Assembly: GCA_903908785.1 (NCBI GenBank)
Contig: CAIVTL010000638.1
Span: 1 to 11,901, forward strand
Direction of reading: 5' to 3'
DNA: 11,901 nt
DNA from: Caldifarciminota bacterium
GTDB lineage: Bacteria; Hydrothermota; Tepidihabitantia; Tepidihabitantales; Tepidihabitantaceae
Shown piece after piece: positions 1 through 5,876 of the stretch. A program made the translations under genes and the position numbers. The notes beneath the pieces are model-generated. The model ran no database searches. It worked only from the letters and a program-made list of their open reading frames with translations, and was not told the origin of the DNA. The number at the start of each line of letters is the position of its first letter. Position 1 is the stretch's first letter.

Positions 1-2280
1 CGCGTAGATGGTGCCGCTGCCGTCAGCGCAGCCCGCCGAGCCCTTGCTCGGCATCTTGCCTTCGGTTCCGGTCGGCCACGGCGACAACGCCTTCCAGGAA
101 TCATTGACCGGGTTCCACGAGAAGAAGTCGGGCTGCTTGTTGCCGCGGGATGCATAGACGAGGCGTGTGCCCAAGTCATATGCCAGCCATCCGCCGTCCT
201 TGACCGGCTTGGCACCGGACGGCATCGGCGTCTTCAGGGTCCAGCGACCGCCGCCGCCGCTCGCGGTCACCGAGAAGTTGCCGCGGATGGTGTCATTGGC
301 CGGGTTTGCGTCGCCGGACAGCTTCGTCCAGGCAACCGTCGTGTAGTTGCCGACCGGGGTCGCGGTCCAGGTCTGGGAGAAACTAACAGTCGCCTCCGCT
401 CCGCCCGCGAGCGCCGTCACGGTCCCGCTATCCGTATACACGGGCGCGCCGCCGGAATTAATCACGAGTTGCACTCCGAAAGTCGCGGGGCTGCCGCCCA
501 GGTTCTTGACCTTGAGCTGGGGCGTCACCACCTGGTTCAGTGCGACCGTGCCGGTCGGCGCGAGGATAGCGGTCGGGCTCACGTCCTGGACCCGAATTGT
601 GGTCGTTCCGGCCATCCGGTCGTTGCCACGGTACATGTCGGTCGCGAGTTGCGTGGAACATACGGTGGCATAGGTGCCGCGCGGGCCAACGGTCCAGGCC
701 GGGAACGTGACGTATTGCACCGTAGCGGGCGCGTGCCCGGAGACCGACCCGGTCTGGTCATAGCCGGCGCCGATCTTCATCCGCACCGTGTAGTTCTCGG
801 TCGTGTTACCGTAGTTGTACACCGAGCAGGCCGGCGCAATCGTGGCCACCGAGTCTATCGTGCCGGTCGGTGCGACGATGGCCCGGGCTCCGACGTCACG
901 GACGTTCACCGTGACGGTCCCGGTCTGCTTGTCGTTCGATTGGTTGAAGTCGTTGCCACACCGGGTCGAGCAGGCCACCGCGCAGTTGCCGCGCGGCGCG
1001 TTGGCGGTCCAGTTCGGGAACGTCACATACACTCGTGTGCCCGCCGCGTGGTTGGTCACGGTCGCCGAGTCGACATAGCCTGAGCCGATCTGCATCCGGA
1101 CCTTGTACGTCGCACTGGCCGCTCCGTAGTTGTACACCGAGCAGGCCGGCGTCGCCGACGCGCCGCTGTCAACGCTGCCGGCCGGCACCATAATCCGCGT
1201 GACCCCGACGTTCAGCCCCAGCGCGTAGAACTCCGGGGTTGCCAGCACTATCGCATCCGATGTCTTCCTGCCACCCCAGACCCAGATGCCGGGAACGCCG
1301 TTGGTGCCGGCGGTTCCCGGGATGTAGGCGCCGGCGTGATTGCGCCGCGCCGAATCGAGCTTAGGGAACGTGCTCCAGGAATTGCCGGCCACGTCGTAGA
1401 GGTAGCAATTGGCGGACTCGGCCGGCCACTGGCCAATGCCGGCCACGATTATCTGTCGACTGAACCCGAGCAGAGAGTCGGTCCTCTGGAAAGAGAAGGC
1501 CCGGGTCTCGCCGCAGATTACCGGCATACTCGCCACGGCGGTCCAGCCCGCACTGATGTTGTGCAGGTTGAGTCGTTCCACGATTGCAGTCGCGTACAGC
1601 GAGGCGTTGACCATGTTTGCGGTGTCGCCGCCGATCGCATAAAGCAGTGTGTCGTCAATCACCGCACCCGAGACGTAGCAGCGTGCGACACTCAGGTTGG
1701 GCAGGGCCGACCACCTCGACCCGGCCGCCGCGAGCGGGTCGAACACAAAGCACTGGTTCGTTGAGACCCACGTCGTTGGCAGGAAACCGCCCATTTCATA
1801 TATCTTGTTGCCCGACACCACTGACCCGAGTGCCGCGTATGTCGCGCCGCCAATCCGGCCGGGGAACGGGTCGGTCGACACTATAAGAGTGGTGTTCGAC
1901 TTCGGGTAGTACACCTGCACTGTGTCGATATTCAGCCCGCCGGCGTTGCGGCTACCGACAATGTACAGGCCGAAGGAATCGGTCGGCAGGCTGTGCATGT
2001 CTCTCAGCAGACAGATGTCGTAGTTGGAAATCGGTGCCGGCATTACCGCGCCGGTGTTCGCGTAGGTACGCGTTGATGGGTCGAAGGACCATATCGCGCC
2101 GGTCGTGGTGGCGTCGTACAAACGGCCACCCATGAAATAGACCTTGCCCGTCCCGGGGAAATACTCGCCGTCAAAGCGAGTGTAGCGGAAGTTCGTGGTC
2201 TCGGCCGGTGTTACCCAGCGCTGTGCCAGCGCGCCGCCCACCAGCATCAGCACCACACACACTACCTTGAGTCTTGCCAC
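1..2280 (-). CDS. Large secreted kelch-propeller / CARDB-like repeat protein (3' end outside window)
   Basis: The frame is open from a GTG at 2280 to the window edge (760 codons) with no stop. The start is set by AAGGAGG at 2286-2292, five bases upstream, and by a clear signal peptide (basic A-R-L-K, a hydrophobic run, then G-A-L-A before Q-R-W). Residues of about 25-350 carry kelch-like blades (V-Y-F-M-G-G, I-Y-E-M-G-G, Y-A-I-G-G and W-V-W-G-G, with W-S-x-x-P elements between them). Residues of about 354-672 hold three tandem Ig-like units of roughly 100 residues resembling CARDB. Units 1 and 2 share the motif A-C-S-V-Y-N-Y-G, and units 2 and 3 share A-P-T-G-T. Another kelch-like stretch begins at about residue 675. 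It is probably an extracellular or surface-attached adhesion or binding protein with no enzyme motif visible. A C-terminal sorting module is expected beyond the edge but is not seen. The domain calls are inferred from motifs only. Confidence 0.85.
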   Translation of the reverse strand, partial: MARLKVVCVVLMLVGGALAQRWVTPAETTNFRYTRFDGEYFPGTGKVYFMGGRLYDATTTGAIWSFDPSTRTYANTGAVMPAPISNYDICLLRDMHSLPTDSFGLYIVGSRNAGGLNIDTVQVYYPKSNTTLIVSTDPFPGRIGGATYAALGSVVSGNKIYEMGGFLPTTWVSTNQCFVFDPLAAAGSRWSALPNLSVARCYVSGAVIDDTLLYAIGGDTANMVNASLYATAIVERLNLHNISAGWTAVASMPVICGETRAFSFQRTDSLLGFSRQIIVAGIGQWPAESANCYLYDVAGNSWSTFPKLDSARRNHAGAYIPGTAGTNGVPGIWVWGGRKTSDAIVLATPEFYALGLNVGVTRIMVPAGSVDSGASATPACSVYNYGAASATYKVRMQIGSGYVDSATVTNHAAGTRVYVTFPNWTANAPRGNCAVACSTRCGNDFNQSNDKQTGTVTVNVRDVGARAIVAPTGTIDSVATIAPACSVYNYGNTTENYTVRMKIGAGYDQTGSVSGHAPATVQYVTFPAWTVGPRGTYATVCSTQLATDMYRGNDRMAGTTTIRVQDVSPTAILAPTGTVALNQVVTPQLKVKNLGGSPATFGVQLVINSGGAPVYTDSGTVTALAGGAEATVSFSQTWTATPVGNYTTVAWTKLSGDANPANDTIRGNFSVTASGGGGRWTLKTPMPSGAKPVKDGGWLAYDLGTRLVYASRGNKQPDFFSWNPVNDSWKALSPWPTGTEGKMPSKGSAGCADGSGTIYA
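809..1151 (-). repeat. Tandem CARDB-like unit duplication with 28-bp identical segments
   Basis: Positions 809-836 and 1124-1151 are identical over 28 bp. They encode the shared A-C-S-V-Y-N-Y-G segment of Ig-like units 1 and 2, and the flanking codons are also very alike. The third unit is more diverged. This indicates a fairly recent duplication or conversion between neighbouring units inside the gene. Confidence 0.8.
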
Positions 2281-2285
2281 CAGTG

Positions 2286-2292
2286 CCTCCTT
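2286..2292 (-). promoter_or_regulatory. Ribosome binding site of the kelch/CARDB gene
   Basis: AAGGAGG on the minus strand lies five bases before the GTG at 2280. It fixes this non-ATG start, which also gives a complete signal peptide. Confidence 0.8.
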
Positions 2293-2429
2293 GTACGGTC
2301 TTGCGGTTTGCCTCTGGCGTGAAGCTCCGGTCCGCTGTCATTGCGAAGGAATCATCCGCGCCCTCGCGCGGAACGCGCCCACGCCTTCAATCTTCCTGAC
2401 TGCTCCGGACGTAACCTCTGAGACGCGTG

Positions 2430-2457
2430 ATTGTATATTCCCAGCCCGGCGTGTCAA
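2430..2457 (-). promoter_or_regulatory. Sigma-70-type promoter for the kelch/CARDB gene
   Basis: On the minus strand a perfect TTGACA (2452-2457) is followed after 16 bp by TACAAT (2430-2435). Transcription should begin near 2423, leaving a leader of about 140 nt before the GTG at 2280. It sits just past the hairpin that ends the preceding operon, as expected for a separate transcription unit. Its architecture matches the promoter at 5210-5237. Confidence 0.65.
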
Positions 2458-2486
2458 GCAGCAACTTGCGCGGCCGGTTGAACGGC

Positions 2487-2512
2487 GTGCGGGTGCGCAG
2501 CCGCACCCGCAC
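2487..2512 (-). terminator. Hairpin after the DUF2089/DUF4097 operon
   Basis: Eleven perfect base pairs (2487-2497 with 2502-2512) enclose a 4-nt loop, 23 bp downstream of the last gene of the operon. The stem is very GC-rich but no T-run follows on the minus strand. It may therefore be an mRNA 3'-end structure or a non-canonical terminator rather than a classic intrinsic one. Confidence 0.5.
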
Positions 2513-2534
2513 TACTCTTGAGTTCCGGCCTCAG

Positions 2535-2894
2535 CTATTCGAGCCAGACCTCGACGTGCTGGCCCTTCTCTTCGTCGTCAACGTCCACAATCTTACCGGT
2601 GATGCCCTTTTCCAGTGCCTCGGAAATCAGCTTCATGTCGATTTCCTGCTCTTCAATCTTCGCCTTGGCCGATTCCGGCATGAAGTTCATGCCCAACCGC
2701 ACCAGCCCGATGGGCAGGGTCACGTTGACCTTGGCCTGCTGCGAGTTCTTGTCGAATACGCGGACCTTGAGGAACCGGTTGCGCCGGTCGCCGCCGTCGC
2801 TGTGACTGATGGCGTCCAGCAGTCGCGCCGCCTCTTCCGCGGTTATCTTCTTTTCCTCAAGCAGCTTGAGGACCCGGTCTTTCTCGTCCGTCAT
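2535..2894 (-). CDS. SHOCT-like domain protein, small and soluble
   Basis: This 119-aa protein has no signal peptide or membrane segment. Residues 5-29 form the helical hairpin D-R-V-L-K-L-L-E ... I-T-A-E-E-A-A-R-L-L-D-A-I. A nearly identical hairpin opens the DUF4097 protein of the same operon, and a related one ends the DUF2089 protein. Residues 41-119 form a separate small alpha/beta domain (K-V-N-V-T-L-P-I-G-L-V-R-L, then a C-terminal D-V-D-D-E ... H-V-E-V), which I recall as common in SHOCT-like proteins next to YvlB-type genes. The ATG overlaps the stop of the preceding gene by 4 bp, with GGAGG five bases before it. It is the last gene of the operon. It probably binds the other hairpin-bearing proteins through residues 5-29; the exact function is unknown. 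Confidence 0.88.
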   Translation of the reverse strand: MTDEKDRVLKLLEEKKITAEEAARLLDAISHSDGGDRRNRFLKVRVFDKNSQQAKVNVTLPIGLVRLGMNFMPESAKAKIEEQEIDMKLISEALEKGITGKIVDVDDEEKGQHVEVWLE

Positions 2895-3151
2895 TTCGAC
2901 CTCCTGATTTCATCAACCGCCTGGTCCGCGTCGATTCTCCCCGACTCGAGGTCGAAGAGCACGTCGGACGCGTTCTTGCGACGCCACCGGCGGTGCCGGC
3001 GGGCCCGGCGCACGATGATGTACCCACCGAACGCCACGAGCAGCAGCGGCCAGTTCGTCACGAACGAGATGTAGGGCACGCCCAGCGCCGACAGCCATAT
3101 CCACAGCCCAAGGACCACGAAGAAGATTCCCCAGCCAATCATCCGCCTCAT
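2891..3151 (-). CDS. Two-helix membrane protein with C-terminal SHOCT-like hairpin
   Basis: This 86-aa protein has hydrophobic segments at residues 5-25 and 30-48, joined by a short loop, as in the membrane part of LiaF / DUF5668-type proteins. A very basic stretch (R-R-A-R-R-H-R-R-W-R-R, residues 48-58) should keep the C-terminus in the cytoplasm. Residues 62-84 (D-V-L-F-D-L-E-S-G-R-I-D-A-D-Q-A) match the hairpin found in three other proteins of the operon. It is therefore the natural membrane anchor of the set. The ATG at 3151 follows GGAGG (3157-3161) by five bases. Its membrane half is a paralog of the 64-aa protein just upstream: both have W-I-W-L followed by L-G-V and a second helix beginning W-P. 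Confidence 0.88.
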   Translation of the reverse strand: MRRMIGWGIFFVVLGLWIWLSALGVPYISFVTNWPLLLVAFGGYIIVRRARRHRRWRRKNASDVLFDLESGRIDADQAVDEIRRSK

Positions 3152-3207
3152 ACCGTCCTCCGTTCTCCTCGTTCTTCGTTCCTCGTTCTTCGTTCTTGGC
3201 TCTTCAT
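3148..3207 (-). CDS. Possible 19-aa mini-ORF coded by the intergenic array
   Basis: An ATG at 3207, seven bases after AAGGA, opens a 19-codon frame made largely of the heptamer array (very rich in R and E). It ends in an ATGA overlap with the start of the 86-aa membrane protein. A stable protein is unlikely, but the frame could carry ribosomes across the spacer for translational coupling. Similar mini-frames bridge the 3417-3477 and 4384-4493 spacers. Confidence 0.25.
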   Translation of the reverse strand: MKSQERRTRNEERGERRTV

Positions 3208-3216
3208 TCCTCGTTC
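3161..3216. repeat. Intergenic 7-bp-period array (8 units)
   Basis: Eight consecutive heptamers read on the plus strand with consensus YTCGTTC. The third, fourth, fifth, sixth and last units are exact CTCGTTC or TTCGTTC; the others carry one to several changes. It fills the spacer between the 64-aa and 86-aa membrane protein genes, right up to the ribosome site of the latter. Confidence 0.85.
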
Positions 3217-3221
3217 CTTCC

Positions 3222-3416
3222 TTACGAGCATCGGTTCCTCCCCCGCCGGAAGACCCACGAAATGCCCTCGCCCACCGTCAACAGCCCGACGATGACGATA
3301 ATCACCGGCCAGTCGCGGCTGAAGACTATCCCGGACGTAATCACGCCCAGGTTGGCCAGCCATATCCACATCCCGATTGCGATAACAACCAGGCCCCAGA
3401 TAATCGTCCGTATCAC
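3222..3416 (-). CDS. Small two-helix membrane protein (LiaF/DUF5668-like membrane half)
   Basis: This 64-aa protein has membrane segments at about residues 4-27 and 36-55 and a short basic tail (R-R-G-R-N-R). The start is GTG at 3416, five bases after GGAGG; an ATG four bases upstream is in another frame. It has the W-I-W-L-A-N-L-G-V-I ... D-W-P-V-I-I-V-I-V-G-L pattern of the membrane half of the 86-aa protein downstream but lacks the hairpin. It is probably a partner in the same membrane complex. The family assignment is by motif resemblance only. Confidence 0.8.
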   Translation of the reverse strand: MIRTIIWGLVVIAIGMWIWLANLGVITSGIVFSRDWPVIIVIVGLLTVGEGISWVFRRGRNRCS

Positions 3417-3467
3417 TCATTCCTCCTGTTTCCGTCCATTCAGCAATCTGCAATCTGACTTCAGCAT
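3417..3467 (-). CDS. Possible 16-aa mini-ORF bridging a spacer
   Basis: An ATG at 3467 opens a 16-codon frame that ends in TGA at 3417-3419, directly abutting the GTG start of the 64-aa membrane protein. The ribosome site is weak. The frame runs through a heptamer array. A coupling role is more plausible than a functional peptide. Confidence 0.2.
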   Translation of the reverse strand: MLKSDCRLLNGRKQEE

Positions 3468-3469
3468 TG
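3442..3469. repeat. Intergenic 7-bp-period array (4 units)
   Basis: Four consecutive heptamers (AGCAATC, TGCAATC, then two more degenerate ones) occupy the spacer between the DUF4097 gene and the 64-aa membrane protein gene. It is shorter and more decayed than the other arrays in the window. Confidence 0.6.
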
Positions 3470-3477
3470 TCCTTGTC

Positions 3478-4383
3478 CTACTCCGCCTCTGCTTCGCTCA
3501 CGTCGATGTCGGCGCTGTGGGTACTCACCTTCAGCGTATGGCTGCCTGCGCCGAACTTCACCTTCATGTAGCCCTCACGCTGCTCCAGCACCTCGTGCGG
3601 GAGTTCGGCGTCCACGTCGATGTCGCCATCCTCCTCGCAGCTCAGTTCCATAAGCACGTCGGCGTCGGCGCGCAGCTCGACCGTGATGTCGCCGGAAGTC
3701 GTGGCCAGGCTGCCCGACACCGGCCCGGCCGCGTCCAGTTCCACGTCACCCGACCGGGTCTCGATGCCGAGACTGCCGGTGACGCGGTGCAGGCTGACGT
3801 CGCCGGACACGGTCCTGACCTGCGTGTCGCCGGCGGTCTTCGTGATGTCAACGTCGCCCGAGACCGTCTTGACCTCGATGCGCGCACCGGCTTCGTTGAT
3901 GGAAACGTCGCCCGATACTACCTCCAGCTCCAGTCGCCCGTCGGTTGGAACCGTGGCCGACACGTCGCCGGCCATGGTCCGGACCACCACCTGCTCGCCG
4001 CTGGAACGCACCTTGACCATTCCGCCCGAATAGCTGAGCCCGATGCGGCCCGCCTCTCCGCCGGTCACGTCGAGGTCGCCGCTCACGCTCTTCACCAGCA
4101 GGTAGCGCTTGCCGGGGAAATCGGTACTGCGCTCCTCGCCCGGCTCGAAGCCCGACTTCATTGCCGACGCTACCGCGGTCGCCACGACGTCCGGAATGCG
4201 GTCCAAATCCCTCATGCCGCTGCGGAACCGGATGTGCCGCGAGCCGAACGGAGCGTGCGGCGGCCGGCAGAACTCCGTGTCCGTCTTCTCCGAACCCATA
4301 GCCTCAATCAGCCGTGCCGCCTGGTCGGCGGTTATCTTGCCGTCTTCCAGGAGCTTCAGAATCCGGTCTCTTTCGTTGCTCAT
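3478..4383 (-). CDS. DUF4097-family beta-solenoid protein with N-terminal SHOCT-like hairpin (YvlB-like)
   Basis: This 301-aa protein begins with the hairpin D-R-I-L-K-L-L-E-D-G-K-I-T-A-D-Q-A-A-R-L-I-E-A-M (residues 6-29). From about residue 95 it becomes a beta-strand repeat with S-G-D or A-G-D turns at 101, 138, 157, 175, 193, 211 and 230. The period is 18-19 residues from 138 on, as in DUF4097 / LiaF-C-like solenoids. No signal peptide or membrane helix is visible, so it is probably cytoplasmic and docks to the membrane partners through the hairpin. Related Bacillus genes (yvlB, liaF) are known from envelope-stress operons; the same role here is inferred. The ATG is six bases after AGGAG, which overlaps the stop of the 32-aa ORF upstream. 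The acidic C-terminus (S-E-A-E-A-E) is a minor oddity. Confidence 0.92.
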   Translation of the reverse strand: MSNERDRILKLLEDGKITADQAARLIEAMGSEKTDTEFCRPPHAPFGSRHIRFRSGMRDLDRIPDVVATAVASAMKSGFEPGEERSTDFPGKRYLLVKSVSGDLDVTGGEAGRIGLSYSGGMVKVRSSGEQVVVRTMAGDVSATVPTDGRLELEVVSGDVSINEAGARIEVKTVSGDVDITKTAGDTQVRTVSGDVSLHRVTGSLGIETRSGDVELDAAGPVSGSLATTSGDITVELRADADVLMELSCEEDGDIDVDAELPHEVLEQREGYMKVKFGAGSHTLKVSTHSADIDVSEAEAE

Positions 4384-4386
4384 GTT

Positions 4387-4485
4387 CTACTCCTGTTTGT
4401 TGTCCTTACAGTTCTTGTTGCCACGTTCCGTTCTCTCCGGTCGCGTGGGTTCGTCTTCCGGCCATATCGACAGCGGGAGAATCAT
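4387..4485 (-). CDS. 32-aa small ORF between the DUF2089 and DUF4097 genes
   Basis: The ATG at 4485 follows GGAGG by four bases, the spacing of several real genes in this window, and that site overlaps the stop of the DUF2089 gene. The TAG stop (4387-4389) overlaps the ribosome site of the DUF4097 gene. The product starts M-I-L-P-L-S-I-W-P and turns into a highly charged tail rich in R, E, K and N. It could be a true small protein or a leader that couples translation of its neighbours. No family is recognised. Support comes from the perfect start signal and its placement, not from homology. Confidence 0.45.
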   Translation of the reverse strand: MILPLSIWPEDEPTRPERTERGNKNCKDNKQE

Positions 4486-4493
4486 GATTCCTC

Positions 4494-4871
4494 CTACTGC
4501 TTGTCGCTCTCGCCGCGGAGCAACTTCTCTGCCTCTTCCGGCGTTATCTCCCCGCGCTCGAGCATCTCGATTACCTGGTTCGAATCGGACCCGGCAACCT
4601 GCTCGCCGTACCCCAAAGCTGCCAGCACCGCGTCGAGCCGCGAGCGCACGGTCGGGTACGAGATTCCCAGCTCTTTCTCCACGTCGCGGATGACTCCGCG
4701 GTTCTTGATGAAGACGAGCAGGAACTGATACAGGTCATCCGGCAGCCGGCACAGGTCCGGAACCTGGAACCGGCCGCGCACCGAAGTCCCGCACGACTCG
4801 CAGGTCAATTCCGACACCGCCATACCCGACTCGCACACCGGGCAGCGGGAAACCAGTCCTTTACGTGCCAT
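4494..4871 (-). CDS. DUF2089-family zinc-ribbon / HTH regulator with SHOCT-like C-terminus
   Basis: This 125-aa protein has an N-terminal zinc ribbon with C-P-V-C at 10-13 and C-E-S-C at 24-27. It is followed by a helix-turn-helix region at about 56-87 (R-D-V-E-K-E-L-G-I-S-Y-P-T-V-R-S-R-L). A C-terminal hairpin at 99-119 (V-I-E-M-L-E-R-G-E-I-T-P-E-E-A-E-K-L-L) matches the hairpins of the other operon proteins. This is the DUF2089 layout. It is probably the operon's transcription regulator, with the hairpin sensing free partner proteins (inference). The ATG at 4871, seven bases after AGGAG, is preferred over a TTG six codons upstream that has no good ribosome site. The ribosome site overlaps the stop of the preceding gene. 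Confidence 0.9.
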   Translation of the reverse strand: MARKGLVSRCPVCESGMAVSELTCESCGTSVRGRFQVPDLCRLPDDLYQFLLVFIKNRGVIRDVEKELGISYPTVRSRLDAVLAALGYGEQVAGSDSNQVIEMLERGEITPEEAEKLLRGESDKQ

Positions 4872-4881
4872 CGCCTCGCTC

Positions 4882-5103
4882 CTAGTCAACGTGGAGGTCC
4901 GACCCGGTCATCGCGACCGCCCGGACCGCCACAACCTCTACCGTCGGCATCACCAGTCGCGGCATCTCGGCCGTAACCGTGACTTCCGGCATCATGCCCT
5001 GCCAGTCGGCAGTCGCACGGCCTTGCGACCCCGCAAGGGCACCACCGACCAGCACCACACCCGCCACCACCGTCGCCATCACCGCAGCCATCAGCTTCTT
5101 CAC
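4882..5103 (-). CDS. Small exported protein, first gene of the DUF2089/DUF4097 operon
   Basis: This 73-aa protein starts at GTG 5103 with GGGAGG five bases upstream. It has a signal peptide: K-K at residues 2-3, a long A/V-rich hydrophobic stretch, then a G-G-A-L-A-G cleavage region near 20-25. The mature part is only about 48 residues with repeated T-V/P-x-V-E/T-V patterns and no cysteine. The frame extends upstream to 5253, but that would remove the signal peptide and read through the promoter at 5210-5237, so the longer form is rejected. Being the first gene next to a regulator and membrane proteins, it may be a periplasmic sensor or an effector. No family is recognised. Confidence 0.75.
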   Translation of the reverse strand: MKKLMAAVMATVVAGVVLVGGALAGSQGRATADWQGMMPEVTVTAEMPRLVMPTVEVVAVRAVAMTGSDLHVD

Positions 5104-5209
5104 AGACACCTCCCGATTCGGTCTTTGCCTTCCTGACACTCTTAGACATGCATGGGCCGCCGCCCTAGCCACGTCGACTCTCGCGTCTCGGCATCCATTC
5201 ATGCCTATC

Positions 5210-5237
5210 ATCATACTCTTCAGACGCATGATGTCAA
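5210..5237 (-). promoter_or_regulatory. Sigma-70-type promoter of the DUF2089/DUF4097 operon
   Basis: On the minus strand TTGACA (5232-5237, perfect) is followed after 16 bp by TATGAT (5210-5215). Transcription should start near 5203, about 100 nt before the GTG at 5103. It lies in an AT-rich patch in otherwise GC-rich DNA. Its -35 overlaps one half of an inverted repeat. Confidence 0.7.
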
Positions 5238-5260
5238 CAAAAAGTTCCACCAAATGTTGA
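5234..5260. promoter_or_regulatory. Candidate operator: TCAACA / TGTTGA inverted repeat over the -35
   Basis: TCAACA (5234-5239) and TGTTGA (5255-5260) are exact inverted copies with centres 21 bp apart, two helical turns. The promoter-proximal half overlaps the -35 hexamer, the right place for a dimeric repressor. Whether the DUF2089 protein binds here is a guess; 6-bp half sites can arise by chance. Confidence 0.35.
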
Positions 5261-5265
5261 AATAC

Positions 5266-5281
5266 TTAATGCCAGCATTAA
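5266..5281. promoter_or_regulatory. Candidate operator: TTAATGC-CA-GCATTAA dyad
   Basis: A perfect 7-bp inverted repeat with a 2-bp centre lies about 30 bp upstream of the -35 hexamer, where activators commonly bind. It is flanked by a GTTG (5256-5259) on the left and CAAC (5282-5285) on the right, giving a longer imperfect dyad. Confidence 0.45.
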
Positions 5282-5570
5282 CAACATCAATCATCTGGCC
5301 GAAATATGTCTTTAATATCAACACGTGGCGCTACCATAGGGCATCAGCTCCGTGCCTCGGATGACACGCGATATCATCTTAATAACTGCCTACTTATGGT
5401 AACAGGACTCGTGGTAGTTCATCTCGGATGGGGCTTGGCTTCCACCTCAGGCCGCCGCCCGGCGGTGGACATGGAAACGGCCTCAGAGTCCGGATCACGT
5501 CTCGCCTTACATACTAAGCCGACTGCGGCGGACTGTCACCGCACCGGAGGTTCCGGCTGAACAGCCTGCC
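5282..5570. other. Spacer with no supportable gene
   Basis: The stretch begins AT-rich and becomes GC-rich after about 5400. Short frames exist on both strands, but none has a ribosome site plus convincing protein composition. The plus-strand frame that continues into the doubtful ORF at 5571 is open from 5418 but lacks a good start codon. Confidence 0.5.
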
Positions 5571-5876
5571 TTGCGCGAAGCCTCGCATCTCCCCTCGCTA
5601 CTCGCCGCGCAGGTCGGCCTGCAAACCACCAGCACAACCATGTCGGGCATCGCCTTGGGTTTCGGCCTGCAAGAGGCTGCGCGACTCGGCCGGAAAGTGA
5701 GCCCGAACCTGCCCTCGGAAATCAGCCGCCACATCGCGGTGGACTTCGCGCCGCAAACCTGCCCGGAAACTGGCGTGAAACTCGACTCGGACAAGCCTTT
5801 CGGAGTCGCTTTGGATACCACCCCGGGAACCGTCATGGGAACGGTTCCCACGGCGATTCTCAAGGCGTCGATTTGA
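5571..5876 (+). CDS. Doubtful ORF or gene remnant of unknown function
   Basis: The frame gives 101 aa from a TTG. It is open back to 5418 with no ATG, and the only ribosome-like site (GGAGG at 5546-5550) is 20 bases from the TTG. It is the only plausible plus-strand gene in the window. Composition is balanced and GC-rich at third positions, and the protein looks soluble. The opposite strand is also open (5507-5899), so coding cannot be assigned with certainty. It contains a 9-bp inverted repeat near its 3' end. It could be a decayed gene fragment. No family is recognised. Confidence 0.25.
   Translation: MREASHLPSLLAAQVGLQTTSTTMSGIALGFGLQEAARLGRKVSPNLPSEISRHIAVDFAPQTCPETGVKLDSDKPFGVALDTTPGTVMGTVPTAILKASI
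5825..5849. repeat. 9-bp perfect inverted repeat, 7-nt loop
   Basis: GGGAACCGT (5825-5833) pairs with ACGGTTCCC (5841-5849) around a 7-nt loop. It lies within the doubtful plus-strand ORF. No T-run follows on either strand. Confidence 0.6.

Noticed and set aside
1336..1764. Plus-strand frames within the kelch/CARDB gene
   Set aside because: They are antisense to a continuous 760-codon frame with kelch motifs and a signal peptide.
2336..2353. TGTCATTGCGAAGGAATC, reminiscent of an interspersed repeat end
   Set aside because: It is only 18 bp with no matching inverted end nearby, too little to call a repeat copy.
2427..3074. Plus-strand frame of about 215 codons over the end of the DUF2089/DUF4097 operon
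   Set aside because: It overlaps two well-supported minus-strand genes and the promoter and hairpin region; composition matches an antisense shadow.
3161..3216. Heptamer array considered as a CRISPR array
   Set aside because: There are no long conserved repeats or unique spacers; the unit is 7 bp and contiguous.
3196..4728. Long plus-strand frame of about 510 codons opposite the DUF4097 and DUF2089 genes
   Set aside because: It is a mirror of GC-rich coding on the other strand, cuts across several well-supported genes with ribosome sites and recognisable domains, and has H/R-rich, non-protein-like composition.
4872..4889. TTG start six codons upstream in the DUF2089 gene
   Set aside because: No ribosome site precedes it, whereas ATG 4871 follows AGGAG by seven bases.
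5104..5253. Upstream extension of the small exported protein (to 123 aa)
   Set aside because: It would bury the signal peptide, read through the promoter at 5210-5237, and lacks a ribosome site; GTG 5103 has GGGAGG at the right distance.
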